Assembly: GCA_014584695.1 (NCBI GenBank)
Contig: JACTMI010000036.1
Span: 159,594 to 223,593 of the forward strand
Direction: 5' to 3'
From: Acidobacteriota bacterium
Lineage (GTDB): Bacteria; Acidobacteriota; Thermoanaerobaculia; Multivoradales; JAGPDF01
DNA: 64,000 nt
In this document: positions 1 through 8,353 of the stretch, one piece after another
Layout of the letters: the number at the start of each line of letters is the position of its first letter
Position numbering within the stretch: position 1 is the first letter of the stretch
Notes under the pieces: model-generated
The model's database searches: none
Told to the model about the DNA's origin: nothing
What the model saw: the letters and a program-made list of their open reading frames with translations, nothing else
Program-made: the position numbers and the translations under genes

Positions 1-501
1 CGCCGTCCCGGCGCGCCGCTGCTGACCGCGGCCTTGGCCTGTCACGCGGCGGGCGACGTGCTGCTCGAGGTGGCGCCGCGGATCGCCGGGCTGGTCGCCT
101 TCCTGATCGGCCACCTGATCCTGGTCGAGCTCTTCCGCCGGTCGAGATTGCGCTGGCCGGCGGTGCGCGGCGGCGCCAAGCTCGCCCTCGGCCTCCTCGC
201 GGTCTTCCTTGGCACGCTCGGGCCCACCCTGGCTGCCGCTGCGCCCGCCGACCTGCGGCTGCCGGTCGCCCTCTACGTCGCCGCCCTCGGCGCCATGGCG
301 GCGCTGGCGCAGGTCACCCGCTTCGGCCCCCCCGTAGCGGCCGGCGCCCTCCTCTTCGTCGCCTCCGACGCGCTGCTCGGCGCGACCTGGTTCGGTCTGC
401 TGGCGAGCGCCACGGTCGCTCGCCTCGTCTGGCCGCTCTATGTCACCGCGCAGCTCGCGATCGCCTGGGGGGTGCTGCGAAGTCGGCCGGCCGTACCGTA
501 G
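1..501 (+). CDS. YhhN/TMEM86-family membrane protein (lysoplasmalogenase-like), 5' end outside window
   Basis: The frame is open from base 1 to the stop at 499-501, so the N-terminus lies outside the window; the TTG at 34 is internal. About 165 residues are visible with five or six hydrophobic segments. Family-typical signatures are GDVLLE near the start, FLIGHL, FVASDALL and WPLYVTAQLAIAW near the C-terminus. YhhN/TMEM86 proteins include vinyl-ether lysophospholipid hydrolases of the membrane; the substrate here cannot be read from sequence. It runs convergent to the OPT transporter gene. Confidence 0.8.
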   Translation, partial: RRPGAPLLTAALACHAAGDVLLEVAPRIAGLVAFLIGHLILVELFRRSRLRWPAVRGGAKLALGLLAVFLGTLGPTLAAAAPADLRLPVALYVAALGAMAALAQVTRFGPPVAAGALLFVASDALLGATWFGLLASATVARLVWPLYVTAQLAIAWGVLRSRPAVP

Positions 502-534
502 AGGCCCGCTGAGGCTTCCGGGCCGAGGGACCCG

Positions 535-2421
535 TCAGCTCGCTTTGCGCCGCCATCCGGCGCGCGCCAGGAAGGCGCAGGCGAGCCCCGCCACCGCGAG
601 CGCGACCCCCTGGCCGAGTCCGCCCGAGAGCTTCGCCTCCGCGCTCTTCGGAATCCACTCGTTGAAAGCCAGAAACGCCACCAGGATGCCCGCCAGCCCC
701 TCGCCCGCGACCAGCCCCGAGGCCGCCAGGATGCCCGGATCGCCGTCGGCCTTGCCCGCTTCCGCGGTGGGCGCCGAGAGCCGGCGGACGACGCCGCCGA
801 CGAACAGCGCCATCATGGAGGCCAGCGGCAGGTAGACGCCGATCGCGAAGGCCAGCCCCGAGACGCCGCAGAGCATCGCGCCCACCGCCAGGCCGGCGCC
901 GGTCGCGACCAGGTCCCAGGGCAGTTGGCCCGACAGCACCCCTTCGATGATCGTCTTCATCAGCATCGCCTGCGGCGCCGGCACCGCGGGTGAGCCGAAC
1001 TCGTAAGTGCGGCCGAGCAGGAGCACCGTGCCGGCGACCGCCCAGCAGGCGACGGCGGCGCCGATCAGCTGGCCGAACTGCTGCTTGGCCGGCGTGGCGC
1101 CGACCAGGAAGCCGGTCTTCAGATCCTGGGAGATGTCCCCCGCCTTGGACGCGGCGATTGCCACGATCGTGCCCACGGTCAGCACCGCCGCGCGCGCGCC
1201 GGCGTCGGTCCAGCCGTTGGCGGCGAAGACCGAGGCGACCCCGAGCAGGGTGACGAGCGCGATCCCCGAAGTCGGCTGCGAGGAGACGCCGACGATGCCG
1301 ACGATGCGCGCCGCGACGGTGACGAACAGGACGCCGAACAGCCCGACCCCGGCGGCGCAGACGGCCCGCTGCACGAAGGTCATCTCGCCCGCGAAGACGC
1401 CCGGCACCAGCCAGGCGGCGAGGACCACGGTCAGGATGCCGCCCACGACCACGAGGCCGGGCAGGTCGCGGTCGGTGGCCGGTATCTCGACCGGCTCGGC
1501 CCCGGCGGCGGCGCGCCGGCCGCGCACGCCGCGGAGCACCGCCGAGAAGGCGCCGGCCATCTTGGGCAGGTTGAGAGCCAGCGTCAGGATGCCGGCGGTC
1601 GCCACCGCACCGGCGCCGATGTAGCGGACGTAGCGCGACCAGATTTCGGTGGTCGTCATATCGGCCACCAGCTTGCGCGTCTCGGGGAAGAGCGGCTGGC
1701 CGAGGGCGCCGCCGAACCAGGCGATGAGCGGCGTCAGCACCAGCGCCGAGACGATCGAGCCGGCCACGCAGACGGCGGCCTGCCGGTAGCCGAGGATGTA
1801 GCCGACGGCCAAGAGCGCCGGGCTGATCTCGAGCGCCAGCTGGGCCTTGGGCAGCACCGGCAGCAAGGCCGCGACCTCGTTGGGGAACAGGTGCGCGAGC
1901 GACAGCGCCAGCTTCACCGCCGCGCCGAGGGCGATGCCGCGGAAGATCCACACCCCGTGCGAGGTCGCCCCTTCCGAGGCCCGCAGCACCTCCGCGCAGG
2001 CGGTCCCTTCCGGGTAGGGGAGCTCGGCGTGCGCCTCGACCACCAGCAGGCGGCGCAGCGGGATCATGGCCGAGATGCCGAGCACGCCGCCCAGAAAGCA
2101 GAGCGCCACCACCTGGAGGTAGGGCGGAGCCATGCCCCACAGGAAGAGCGCCGGGATCGTGAAGATGGTGCCGGTGGCGAGCGAAGTCGACGCCGAGCCG
2201 ATGGTCTGGGAAAGGTTGGCCTCGAGAATCGTGCCGCGCAGGCGCAGCGCCCGGAACGCGACGACGGTCATCACCGCGGCCGGGATCGACGCCGTCACCG
2301 TCATCCCGACCTTGAGCCCCAGGTAGGCGTTGGCGGCGCCGAACAGGATGCCGAGCAGGACGCCCGCGACCACCGCCTTCAACGTGAACTCGGGGACCGT
2401 CTCGCGCTCGGTTCCGATCAT
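535..2421 (-). CDS. OPT-family oligopeptide transporter
   Basis: About 628 residues with roughly 15 hydrophobic segments. It starts PEFTLKAVVAGVLLGILFG and has the conserved early motif NAYLGLKVGMT, both typical of the oligopeptide transporter superfamily (YiaA/YbfM-like bacterial branch). It would move peptides or metal chelates across the inner membrane; the substrate is unknown. I chose the ATG at 2421 because GGAGAG lies about 8 bases upstream; an in-frame start at 2460 adds 13 residues without a good ribosome site. It is divergent from the MATE gene. Confidence 0.88.
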   Translation of the reverse strand: MIGTERETVPEFTLKAVVAGVLLGILFGAANAYLGLKVGMTVTASIPAAVMTVVAFRALRLRGTILEANLSQTIGSASTSLATGTIFTIPALFLWGMAPPYLQVVALCFLGGVLGISAMIPLRRLLVVEAHAELPYPEGTACAEVLRASEGATSHGVWIFRGIALGAAVKLALSLAHLFPNEVAALLPVLPKAQLALEISPALLAVGYILGYRQAAVCVAGSIVSALVLTPLIAWFGGALGQPLFPETRKLVADMTTTEIWSRYVRYIGAGAVATAGILTLALNLPKMAGAFSAVLRGVRGRRAAAGAEPVEIPATDRDLPGLVVVGGILTVVLAAWLVPGVFAGEMTFVQRAVCAAGVGLFGVLFVTVAARIVGIVGVSSQPTSGIALVTLLGVASVFAANGWTDAGARAAVLTVGTIVAIAASKAGDISQDLKTGFLVGATPAKQQFGQLIGAAVACWAVAGTVLLLGRTYEFGSPAVPAPQAMLMKTIIEGVLSGQLPWDLVATGAGLAVGAMLCGVSGLAFAIGVYLPLASMMALFVGGVVRRLSAPTAEAGKADGDPGILAASGLVAGEGLAGILVAFLAFNEWIPKSAEAKLSGGLGQGVALAVAGLACAFLARAGWRRKAS

Positions 2422-2489
2422 GCCGGCGTCTCTCCAGGCGGCTCCAGCGCACTCTAGCACCGCGCCGCGCGGTGTAATGTCGCCCGCCG

Positions 2490-3833
2490 ATGGGTCCCGT
2501 GCGCCGCGAAGTCCGCCGCCTGACCGCGCTGGCGACGCCGGTCGCGCTGACGCAGCTCTCCTCGATGCTGCTCTGGACGGTCGACCTGCTGATGGTCGGC
2601 CGCCTGGGAGTCGGGTCGCTGAACGCGGTCTCGCTCGGGCGCCTCTGGGTGATGGGGACGACGATCGTCGCCATGGGGCTGATCTTCGGCGTCGATCCGA
2701 TCGCGAGCCAGGCGCACGGCGCCCGCGACCGGCGCCGGCTCTCCCGCGCGCTCCTGCACGTGGTCGCGGTGGCGCTCGCGACCAGCGTGCCGGTGGCCGG
2801 GCTCTGGCTGGTCACCGAGGATGTGCTCCTCTTCTTCGGCCAGGATCCGGCGACCGCGGAGCTGGCCGGCCGTTACGTGCTGGTGCAGATCCCGGGCTTG
2901 CCCTTCTACCTGCTGTTCGTGGCCCTCAAGCAGTACCTGCAGGCGCGCGGCATCGTGCGGCCGGGCATGTGGGTGAGCTTCGGCGGCAACGCCTTCAACG
3001 TGCTCGCCAACGCGGCCCTGATCTTCGGCCTCTGGGGCGCGCCCCGCCTGGGCGCGGTGGGCGCCGGTGTCGCCACGACGCTGACCTACCTCGTGCTCTT
3101 CCTCGGCTTGGTCGCGGTCATCCGCCGCCGGCGCCTGCAGCGCGGCTCGGCGACCGTGCTGCGGCCGCGCGAGGTCCGCCGCGCCGAGATCTGGGAGGTC
3201 CTGCGCCTGGGCGCTCCGGTCTCGATCCAGCTCGCCTTCGAGTACTGGGCCTTCGCGCTCGCGACGCTGCTCGCCGGCCGGTTCGGGGCGATCGAGCTGG
3301 CGGCGCACTCGATCGTGCTCAACGTGGCGTCGATCTCCTACATGGTGCCGCTCGGCATCTCGCTGGGCGCGACCACGCGCGTCGGCAATCTGATCGGCGC
3401 CCGGGATCCGCGGGGAGCGCAGCGCGCGGCCTGGGTCGCCTTCGGCCTGGGCGCGGCGACCATGGCGGTCTTCGCGGCGCTCTTCGTCCTCGGGCGACGG
3501 GTGATTCCGGCTGCCTACGGCGCGGGCGCGGAGGTGATCGTCCGCGCGGCGGCGGTGATGCCGATCGTCGCCGCGTTCGAGCTCTTCGACGGCGTCCAGG
3601 TGGTGGGCGCCGGAATCCTGCGCGGCATGGGCCGCACCCGGCCGGCGGCGGTGTTCAACTTCGTCGGCTATTACGTGCTCGGCATGCCGCTCGCGCTCTG
3701 GCTCTCGGGCCCCGGCGGCTTCGGCCTCGAGGGGATCTGGTGGGGCCTCGCGCTCGGTCTGTTCGCGGTGGCGGTGGCGATGCTGGGCTGGGTCGCCCGG
3801 CGGGGCCCGCAGACGGTCCGCTCGCTGGTCTGA
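2490..3833 (+). CDS. MATE-family multidrug efflux transporter
   Basis: 447 residues, the usual MATE length, with about 12 membrane segments in two related halves. Landmarks are ALTQLSSMLLWTVDLLMVGRLG in the first helices and a second-half GAPVSIQLAFEYWAFA. The central AARxGNxIGA-type loop is seen as GATTRVGNLIGARD. MATE proteins export cationic drugs using a Na+ or H+ gradient. The start is an ATG directly after the divergent OPT promoter gap of under 70 bases. Confidence 0.92.
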   Translation: MGPVRREVRRLTALATPVALTQLSSMLLWTVDLLMVGRLGVGSLNAVSLGRLWVMGTTIVAMGLIFGVDPIASQAHGARDRRRLSRALLHVVAVALATSVPVAGLWLVTEDVLLFFGQDPATAELAGRYVLVQIPGLPFYLLFVALKQYLQARGIVRPGMWVSFGGNAFNVLANAALIFGLWGAPRLGAVGAGVATTLTYLVLFLGLVAVIRRRRLQRGSATVLRPREVRRAEIWEVLRLGAPVSIQLAFEYWAFALATLLAGRFGAIELAAHSIVLNVASISYMVPLGISLGATTRVGNLIGARDPRGAQRAAWVAFGLGAATMAVFAALFVLGRRVIPAAYGAGAEVIVRAAAVMPIVAAFELFDGVQVVGAGILRGMGRTRPAAVFNFVGYYVLGMPLALWLSGPGGFGLEGIWWGLALGLFAVAVAMLGWVARRGPQTVRSLV

Positions 3834-3897
3834 ACCGCGGCGCTCGAGGGCGCGAGCGACGTGGCGGCAGTCCGCCCGGTCGACCGACTGGCGACTG

Positions 3898-4530
3898 CTA
3901 CGGTGAGTGCCGCGGGTCGAGGGCGGCGCGCTCGCGCCGCTCGAGCCGTCCGAGCTCGCGCGCGAGGCGGAGCACGGCCCGGCGGGCCGCGCCACGCGCG
4001 GCGTCGGCGCTCGGCCTGCCGGTGGCGCGCGCCAAGTCCTGGTAGCTGATCTGGAGCTCGACGCGCCCGACGACGAGCTGCCGGTCGTCGGCGTCGAGCG
4101 CGAGCAGCGCGGCGCGGTACCGGCGCCGCTCGTCGGACTCGAGGGTGTCGTCGAGCGGCGAGGCGCGATGGTCGGCCGGTGACATCCCTTCGGCGGACGC
4201 CGTCTCGCCGATCCGCGCGCGCCGGATCTCGTCGCGAATCCGGTTGCGGATCGACCGCTGGAGGTAGGCCCGCACCAGCACCGGGTCTTTCTCGTCGAGG
4301 TCGTCCAGGTGAGTCAGGGCGCCCGAACAAGCGTCCTGCACCAGATCCCAGGTGTCGCACCGCCGCCGCGCGTGGGGAGGCAGCCGCCGGTGCGCCCAGC
4401 GGGCCAGCCAGGGCAGCAGGCGCGCGAACAGGCCCTCGATCGCGAGCCGCCGCGCCCGCTCGCCCCCGCGAGCGCCGGATTCCTCGAATGCCGCCGCCTC
4501 GGAACCGGCCTGCCGCCGCTCCGCCGCCAT
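3898..4530 (-). CDS. ECF-type RNA polymerase sigma-70 factor
   Basis: 210 residues. Region 2 spans about residues 30-105, with the core-binding stretch TWDLVQDACSGAL and a following AYLQRSIRNRIRDEIRR helix. Region 4 spans about 135-195, with LLALDADDRQLVVGRVELQ and SYQDLARATGRPS as the helix-turn-helix. There is no region 1 or 3. The ATG at 4530 is preceded by GGAGG at a good distance; an upstream in-frame TTG at 4593 is less likely. No adjacent anti-sigma gene is visible. The gene is divergent from the lipase/peptidase island, where three copies of a promoter-like element occur, so it may control that island (inference). Confidence 0.85.
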   Translation of the reverse strand: MAAERRQAGSEAAAFEESGARGGERARRLAIEGLFARLLPWLARWAHRRLPPHARRRCDTWDLVQDACSGALTHLDDLDEKDPVLVRAYLQRSIRNRIRDEIRRARIGETASAEGMSPADHRASPLDDTLESDERRRYRAALLALDADDRQLVVGRVELQISYQDLARATGRPSADAARGAARRAVLRLARELGRLERRERAALDPRHSP

Positions 4531-4806
4531 GGCTTGCCTCCAACTGACGAGACCGTCGCCCGCGATCCTAGGCCCCCCCGCGGGGGGAGTCAATGGCGAA
4601 CGATTCTCACGCCCGGAGCTTCAGCTCCTCTCTTTGGATCCGATCTCCACCGCTCCAGAGCGGCCCGTCAACGACCCGCGCACGGAGAATCCGGCTGTGA
4701 CCTGGGCGAGCCTCGGTCGAATCGTCATGCACACTTCGGCAGGGAGCCATTCATACCCACCGCTTCCTTGGAAGCGTCTGGTCCGGGCCTGCGAGCGCAG
4801 AACTGC

Positions 4807-4901
4807 TGCACGGACAGCCTGGTGATCTACCCGCAAGGGTCATCCGTGCGAATCCGGAGGCGAGACGCTGGAAACCTGGAAGTAGCGTCCGTCTAGGACG
4901 C
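4807..4901 (+). promoter_or_regulatory. Candidate structured RNA or DNA element with mutually exclusive hairpins
   Basis: GCACGGA (4808-4814) pairs perfectly with TCCGTGC (4843-4849). Inside lies a second hairpin, ACCC-GCAA-GGGT (4829-4840), closed by a GNRA tetraloop. Next, GACGCT (4864-4869) pairs with AGCGTC (4884-4889). The same 3' strand can instead pair as GCGTCC (4885-4890) with GGACGC (4896-4901), so only one of the two hairpins can form. No U-run follows, so it is not a simple terminator. I could not match it to a known riboswitch class. If the 4913-4941 element is the promoter, this lies upstream of the transcript and would be a separate RNA or a DNA element. Confidence 0.35.
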
Positions 4902-4912
4902 ACACGGGAGAA

Positions 4913-4941
4913 CGACCGAAATCGAGGTCTCCTTCGTCTCT
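4913..4941 (+). promoter_or_regulatory. Shared 29-base promoter-like element, copy A
   Basis: Fits CGNNCGRRATCG, eight variable bases, TTCGTCTMT. The same element with identical spacing recurs at 8301-8329 and 9289-9317; 17 of 29 positions are identical in all three. The CGTC core resembles the -10 box of many ECF sigma promoters. It ends 92 bases before the start codon of the gene at 5034. Confidence 0.55.
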
Positions 4942-5033
4942 AACCTCCAGGCAACCTCGAGGAGGGTGGGGATCTCCGGAGCCCTCGTGCATCGAGAGAA
5001 GGTCCACCTGCAACCAGGACTTGGGAGGCGATC

Positions 5034-6563
5034 ATGAGTGCAGTCAGCAGCCATTGGGCGTCGCGCCGGGTTAGCCGTTGCTTGCTGCTGTTGGCAGCTG
5101 CTCTCCTCGTGCCTCAGCGTGTATGTGCCGAGAGCGATGAAGTCGAGGGGAGCCGGCCACCGTCTCAGGACAGTTTGACCTCCGGCGAGACGCTTCAGAC
5201 TGGAGCATCTCTCGCCTTCTGCGATCACCGGCCGAGAGCCCAGAGTGGAGGTCTGGCGACTCGAGCTGCGGCGTCTGCCGGAAATGCGAAGCGGCTCGAG
5301 CCGCAGCAAGCTGGGAGTGCGGATGATGCGGCCGCAGTGCCGGAGTCGGACACTCGTTCAATCCGGCGAGGAGAGCAGAGAGTCGCCAGCGTGGAGGACG
5401 CAATCGCGTGTCTCGGCTGGCTCAGGGATCGAATAGACCTTCGCAGGCCGAGCCGGCAAGGCTACGCGTTGGTCCAGGCGCTTATCCTCGATCCGGAGGA
5501 GGTCGAGGATCCGAGCATCGAGCTGTGCCGCCAGGAGAGGTACCAGTCGGAAATCGAGGGCAAGCGTGATCGTCTCTGTCGCCGGCGTGTCTACGAAGAT
5601 CGGCGCACGTACCTCTTGTCGGTACTGGCTGCGGAAGCGCGAATCCGCGACGAGGCCACCAGAGAGCTTGCCCGGCAGATCGCTGAGCTGGAGAAGAAGC
5701 CCGATGGGAGTGGCCATCCAGCGGCACTCGAAGCCAAGCGCGGAGCGCTCGATGCCACTCGTAGGATCCGGAACCGAATCGGTGAGGCAATCGCGCTCCC
5801 TCATTGCAGCAGCCTCGTCAGGGACCACCGTTGCTACGACAACTGGTTCGCGGAGTTTTCGGTTGGCGGCGAGTACAACACGGTCGAGGACATCCTCGGC
5901 GACGAGCTCTTGCCCCGCACCGGGCTGCTGATCTACCGGAACTACTCCTCCTACGAGAGGTGGCGCCGGCCCCACCTCTTCGGCGAAGTGCTCCTCACCG
6001 GCTCTGGAGAAAGCACAAGAGTCGCAGACATCCCAGGCCTCGGCGAGGGCGGTGGAGAGAGCGATCAGGGTGACGACCAGGGTGGAGGCGATGAGGAAGG
6101 AAGCGGCGAGTCGGGCGACCCGCAGATAGACGCCGAGGAGGCCGAGATCAAGCCGACGCTCGATGCCCGCGCCGGCGTTTTCTGGCCTCTGTGGCGGATC
6201 GGTTCCAAGGTGCGGCACGAGCGTACCCTTCAAGAGCAGATCGGGGTGATCGGCGAGGTCGGCCTGCGGAAGGTCGATGACGTCGGCAGTGTCGACAAGC
6301 GCTACTACGGAGGGTTGCGACTGAGTTTCAGCCCGCAATGGTACTTCGACGTGCTCTACGGCAAGACCGAGAACTCGCCCGGTCGGCGCTTCGAGATCCG
6401 AGGCCAGATGCCGGTCATCGAGCGACCGAACGGCAATCATGTTCACCTCGGCGCGTTGGCCAACATCCGTGCCTCCAACTCAGAAACAGAACGATCCGTT
6501 GGAGATACGGTCCAGGTCTACTTGACCTGGAACGTCGACTTCTCGTCGCTCTTCGGGAACTGA
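5034..6563 (+). CDS. Exported protein with coiled coil and probable C-terminal outer-membrane beta-barrel
   Basis: 509 residues, not recognised as a named family. An N-terminal signal peptide (SRCLLLLAAALLVPQRVCAE) is clear. About residues 180-240 form a charged helical stretch with heptad-like pattern (RELARQIAELEKK). Two beta-rich parts follow, split by a Gly/Asp/Glu-rich linker near residues 335-365. The last 130 residues show alternating hydrophobic strands with aromatic edges (RYYGGLRLSFSPQWYFDVLY, VQVYLTWNVDF), as in outer-membrane barrels. The ATG has TTGGGAGG upstream. It lies 16 bases before the PLA2-like gene, so the two are probably co-transcribed. Codon use is less GC-biased than the flanks. 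Confidence 0.6.
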   Translation: MSAVSSHWASRRVSRCLLLLAAALLVPQRVCAESDEVEGSRPPSQDSLTSGETLQTGASLAFCDHRPRAQSGGLATRAAASAGNAKRLEPQQAGSADDAAAVPESDTRSIRRGEQRVASVEDAIACLGWLRDRIDLRRPSRQGYALVQALILDPEEVEDPSIELCRQERYQSEIEGKRDRLCRRRVYEDRRTYLLSVLAAEARIRDEATRELARQIAELEKKPDGSGHPAALEAKRGALDATRRIRNRIGEAIALPHCSSLVRDHRCYDNWFAEFSVGGEYNTVEDILGDELLPRTGLLIYRNYSSYERWRRPHLFGEVLLTGSGESTRVADIPGLGEGGGESDQGDDQGGGDEEGSGESGDPQIDAEEAEIKPTLDARAGVFWPLWRIGSKVRHERTLQEQIGVIGEVGLRKVDDVGSVDKRYYGGLRLSFSPQWYFDVLYGKTENSPGRRFEIRGQMPVIERPNGNHVHLGALANIRASNSETERSVGDTVQVYLTWNVDFSSLFGN

Positions 6564-6579
6564 GGACTGGGCGCCGATC

Positions 6580-7341
6580 ATGTGGGCGAACGGCAAACCA
6601 ATGAGCCGCATGAACCGATTCCGCTTGGGCCTGCTGAGCACTTGCGTCTTCCTCGCGGCTGGTTGCTCGCATGGCAACCCGTACCGGAATCGGATGCTGA
6701 CAGTGCCGCCGGAGGCCGAGGCCAAGTACCCATTCGCCTACGGCAATTTCTGTGGGCCGAACTACCCGCCTGCGGTCGCCGATTGCCGGAGTTGTGAGCT
6801 GCTCCGCCGATGGCCCCCCGTGGACGAGCTCGACGCGATGTGCTACGCGCACGATCAGTGCTACGCATCGAAAGGCATGAGCAACGTAACCTGCGACGAC
6901 GCGTTTCACAGCATGCTCATCAAGGCCCAGAGCGAGCTCGAAGCGCCAGGATGCTGGCATCTGACGACAGACATGACCATCGCCTTCTTCTTCAAGTACT
7001 GGGGCCGCGGCAGCGACTCGAACGAGACATGGTCGCACCGGCTCGTGCAGTTCAGCCTGGGCATTCCGGTCGCAGCCTTCTGGGCGATTCTCAAGCTTCC
7101 GATCAGGCCCTTCTTGCGATTCCCCGAGGAGGGTCGGTGCGGAGCTGCCGGTAGCGCGAAGGCCTGCGAGGTCATTCGGAACTTCGAGCGTCAGTACGAG
7201 ACAGCTCTCTTCGCTGGTCCCAGTCCGCGGTTGGAGGTGCCGAAGCGATGTGACGAGCCAATGAGCGCTTCTCTGGCCGAGGCCAATCACGAAGTGCGAT
7301 CGTCGCAAGGACCAGGCACCAAGGAGAGTCCAGCACCATGA
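6580..7341 (+). CDS. Phospholipase A2-like lipoprotein
   Basis: 253 residues. The signal peptide ends in a lipobox LAAGC (Cys29), so the protein should be lipid-anchored. The secretory PLA2 core is recognisable: calcium-loop-like YGNFCGP (54-60), then a CYAHDQCY stretch (88-95). His91-Asp92 match the His48-Asp49 dyad, Cys88 and Cys94 match the paired cysteines, and Tyr95 matches Tyr52. The first cysteine of the usual CC pair is Met87. A hydrophobic segment near residues 165-185 is unusual for this fold. Expected reaction: calcium-dependent sn-2 deacylation of phospholipids in the envelope. Other in-frame ATGs at 6601 and 6610 are possible starts. Confidence 0.7.
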   Translation: MWANGKPMSRMNRFRLGLLSTCVFLAAGCSHGNPYRNRMLTVPPEAEAKYPFAYGNFCGPNYPPAVADCRSCELLRRWPPVDELDAMCYAHDQCYASKGMSNVTCDDAFHSMLIKAQSELEAPGCWHLTTDMTIAFFFKYWGRGSDSNETWSHRLVQFSLGIPVAAFWAILKLPIRPFLRFPEEGRCGAAGSAKACEVIRNFERQYETALFAGPSPRLEVPKRCDEPMSASLAEANHEVRSSQGPGTKESPAP

Positions 7342-7394
7342 ATTCAAGGACCGCACCTGCGGGAGCGAGATCCCGCTTGCTGAGCGGAGTGAAA

Positions 7395-7420
7395 GTCGAG
7401 CAGCTGTTGGGGTGCTCGAC
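7395..7420 (+). other. Stem-loop between PLA2-like and SGNH genes
   Basis: GTCGAGCA (7395-7402) and TGCTCGAC (7413-7420) form a perfect 8-bp stem with a 10-base loop. No T-run follows, so it is more likely an RNA stability or processing element than a terminator. Confidence 0.5.
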
Positions 7421-7462
7421 TCTGGACCGACAGAGCGCCGCTTGTGCGGCGAGGAGCCGACC

Positions 7463-8266
7463 ATGCCCTACAACCGCCATCTGATTCGTGATTTCGAGAA
7501 GTCCCGCAGCGACCATCCGGCCTGGCCGGTGGTCATCTCGGAGGGGGATTCGTGGTTCTCCTATTCGGATGTCATCGGCAGGCTGGACGATCCGGGCGAC
7601 ACCGCGTTGGCGAAGGACCAGCGGCAGTGGTGTCTCCTGCGGCTGGAGAAGGCCGGGGACGAGGTGATGACGATCCTGTCGGGAGCGCAGCGGTCGAAGC
7701 TGCGGACCTATTTAAAGCGCTGGCCGCTCCACGCGTTGCTCTTCTCGGGTGGCGGCAACGACATCATCGGGCCGGATCTACCGCCTCTGCTGCGGGACTT
7801 CAGCCCGGGCGCTCAGGTGCAGGACCTCGTGCAGTTCTCGCGCTTCGAGCGGCGCTTGCGGCAGATCCAGGACTGCTATCGCGAGCTGCTCGACATGCTG
7901 TCGGACGCGGGCCAGACCGCGCGGGTGCTGGTCTGCTCCTACGACTACATCGTGCCTTCCGACCAGGGCGCCAAGGCACTCGGCCTGATCAAGGTCGCGG
8001 GGCCCTGGGTCAAGCCGGCGCTCGAGGCGAGGCAGATTCCGAAGACTCTCTGGCCCGACGTGATCCGCCTCCTGATCGACGCCTTCGCGACGGCGATCGA
8101 CCAAGTCGCGAGCGAGCCGCGCGGCGTCGGGCGGCTGGTGCGGGTCGAGACCCGGAACCTGATCCAGGGCGACTGGAAGGACGAGATCCATCCGGATCGC
8201 AAGGGGGCCAAACGAGTCGCGAAGGCCTTCGAAACCGCGCTCAGGAGCCACGGCGTCCTGCCCTGA
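7463..8266 (+). CDS. SGNH/GDSL-type hydrolase, cytoplasmic-looking
   Basis: 267 residues. Catalytic blocks are in order: block I SEGDSWF with Ser30, block III SGGGNDI with Asn99, and block V DEIHPD with Asp240 and His243. The oxyanion Gly normally in block II is not obvious. SGNH enzymes hydrolyse carboxyl esters of lipids, acylated sugars or peptidoglycan O-acetyl groups; the substrate is not readable here. There is no signal peptide, unlike the two preceding genes. The ATG at 7463 has GAGGAG six to seven bases upstream, better than the in-frame start at 7412. Confidence 0.82.
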   Translation: MPYNRHLIRDFEKSRSDHPAWPVVISEGDSWFSYSDVIGRLDDPGDTALAKDQRQWCLLRLEKAGDEVMTILSGAQRSKLRTYLKRWPLHALLFSGGGNDIIGPDLPPLLRDFSPGAQVQDLVQFSRFERRLRQIQDCYRELLDMLSDAGQTARVLVCSYDYIVPSDQGAKALGLIKVAGPWVKPALEARQIPKTLWPDVIRLLIDAFATAIDQVASEPRGVGRLVRVETRNLIQGDWKDEIHPDRKGAKRVAKAFETALRSHGVLP

Positions 8267-8300
8267 GAGCCTGCGGCCGCCGCCCGGCCGGAAGAAACTT

Positions 8301-8329
8301 CGTTCGAGATCGACCCCTGGTTCGTCTCT
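8301..8329 (+). promoter_or_regulatory. Shared 29-base promoter-like element, copy B
   Basis: Same two-block pattern as 4913-4941, matching it at 21 of 29 positions with equal spacing. It ends only 24 bases before the ATG of the papain-like gene, which fits a promoter with a short leader. Confidence 0.55.
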
Positions 8330-8346
8330 CCTCCAGACACGAGGAG
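8328..8346 (+). promoter_or_regulatory. Hairpin covering the ribosome binding site of the papain-like gene
   Basis: CTCCTC (8328-8333) pairs perfectly with GAGGAG (8341-8346) across a 7-base loop. GAGGAGG is the ribosome binding site of the gene at 8354, so folding would hide it. A related CCTCCAG-then-GAGGAGG arrangement follows copy A at 4944-4965. Confidence 0.45.
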
Positions 8347-8353
8347 GTGGACC

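Larger units (their letters stand above)
4531..5033. other. 503-base intergenic region between sigma factor and island
   Basis: No convincing gene. It holds the sigma-factor start signals on the minus strand and a cluster of strong stem-loops at 4807-4901. The first copy of the shared promoter-like element is at 4913-4941. CCTCC at 4944-4948 can pair with GGAGG at 4961-4965. A tiny possible leader frame (GTG 4987, stop TGA 5035-5037, 16 codons) has GGAG five bases upstream and overlaps the next start as ATGA; this is weak. The base composition is less GC-rich than the housekeeping parts of the window. Confidence 0.6.

Noticed and set aside
4807..4901. Assignment to a known riboswitch (c-di-GMP-I, cobalamin, TPP, SAM)
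   Set aside because: The conserved cores of those classes are absent; only general hairpins are seen.
4885..4901. Rho-independent terminator at GCGTCC/GGACGC
   Set aside because: The stem is good but is followed by ACACGGGAG rather than a T-run.
4987..5037. A 16-codon leader peptide ahead of the barrel-like protein
   Set aside because: GGAG at good spacing and the ATGA overlap are suggestive, but a frame this short is expected by chance and carries no regulatory amino-acid run.
7338..7484. A 48-codon frame overlapping the PLA2-like stop as ATGA
   Set aside because: It has no ribosome site, has ordinary shadow composition, and overlaps the SGNH start region in another frame.
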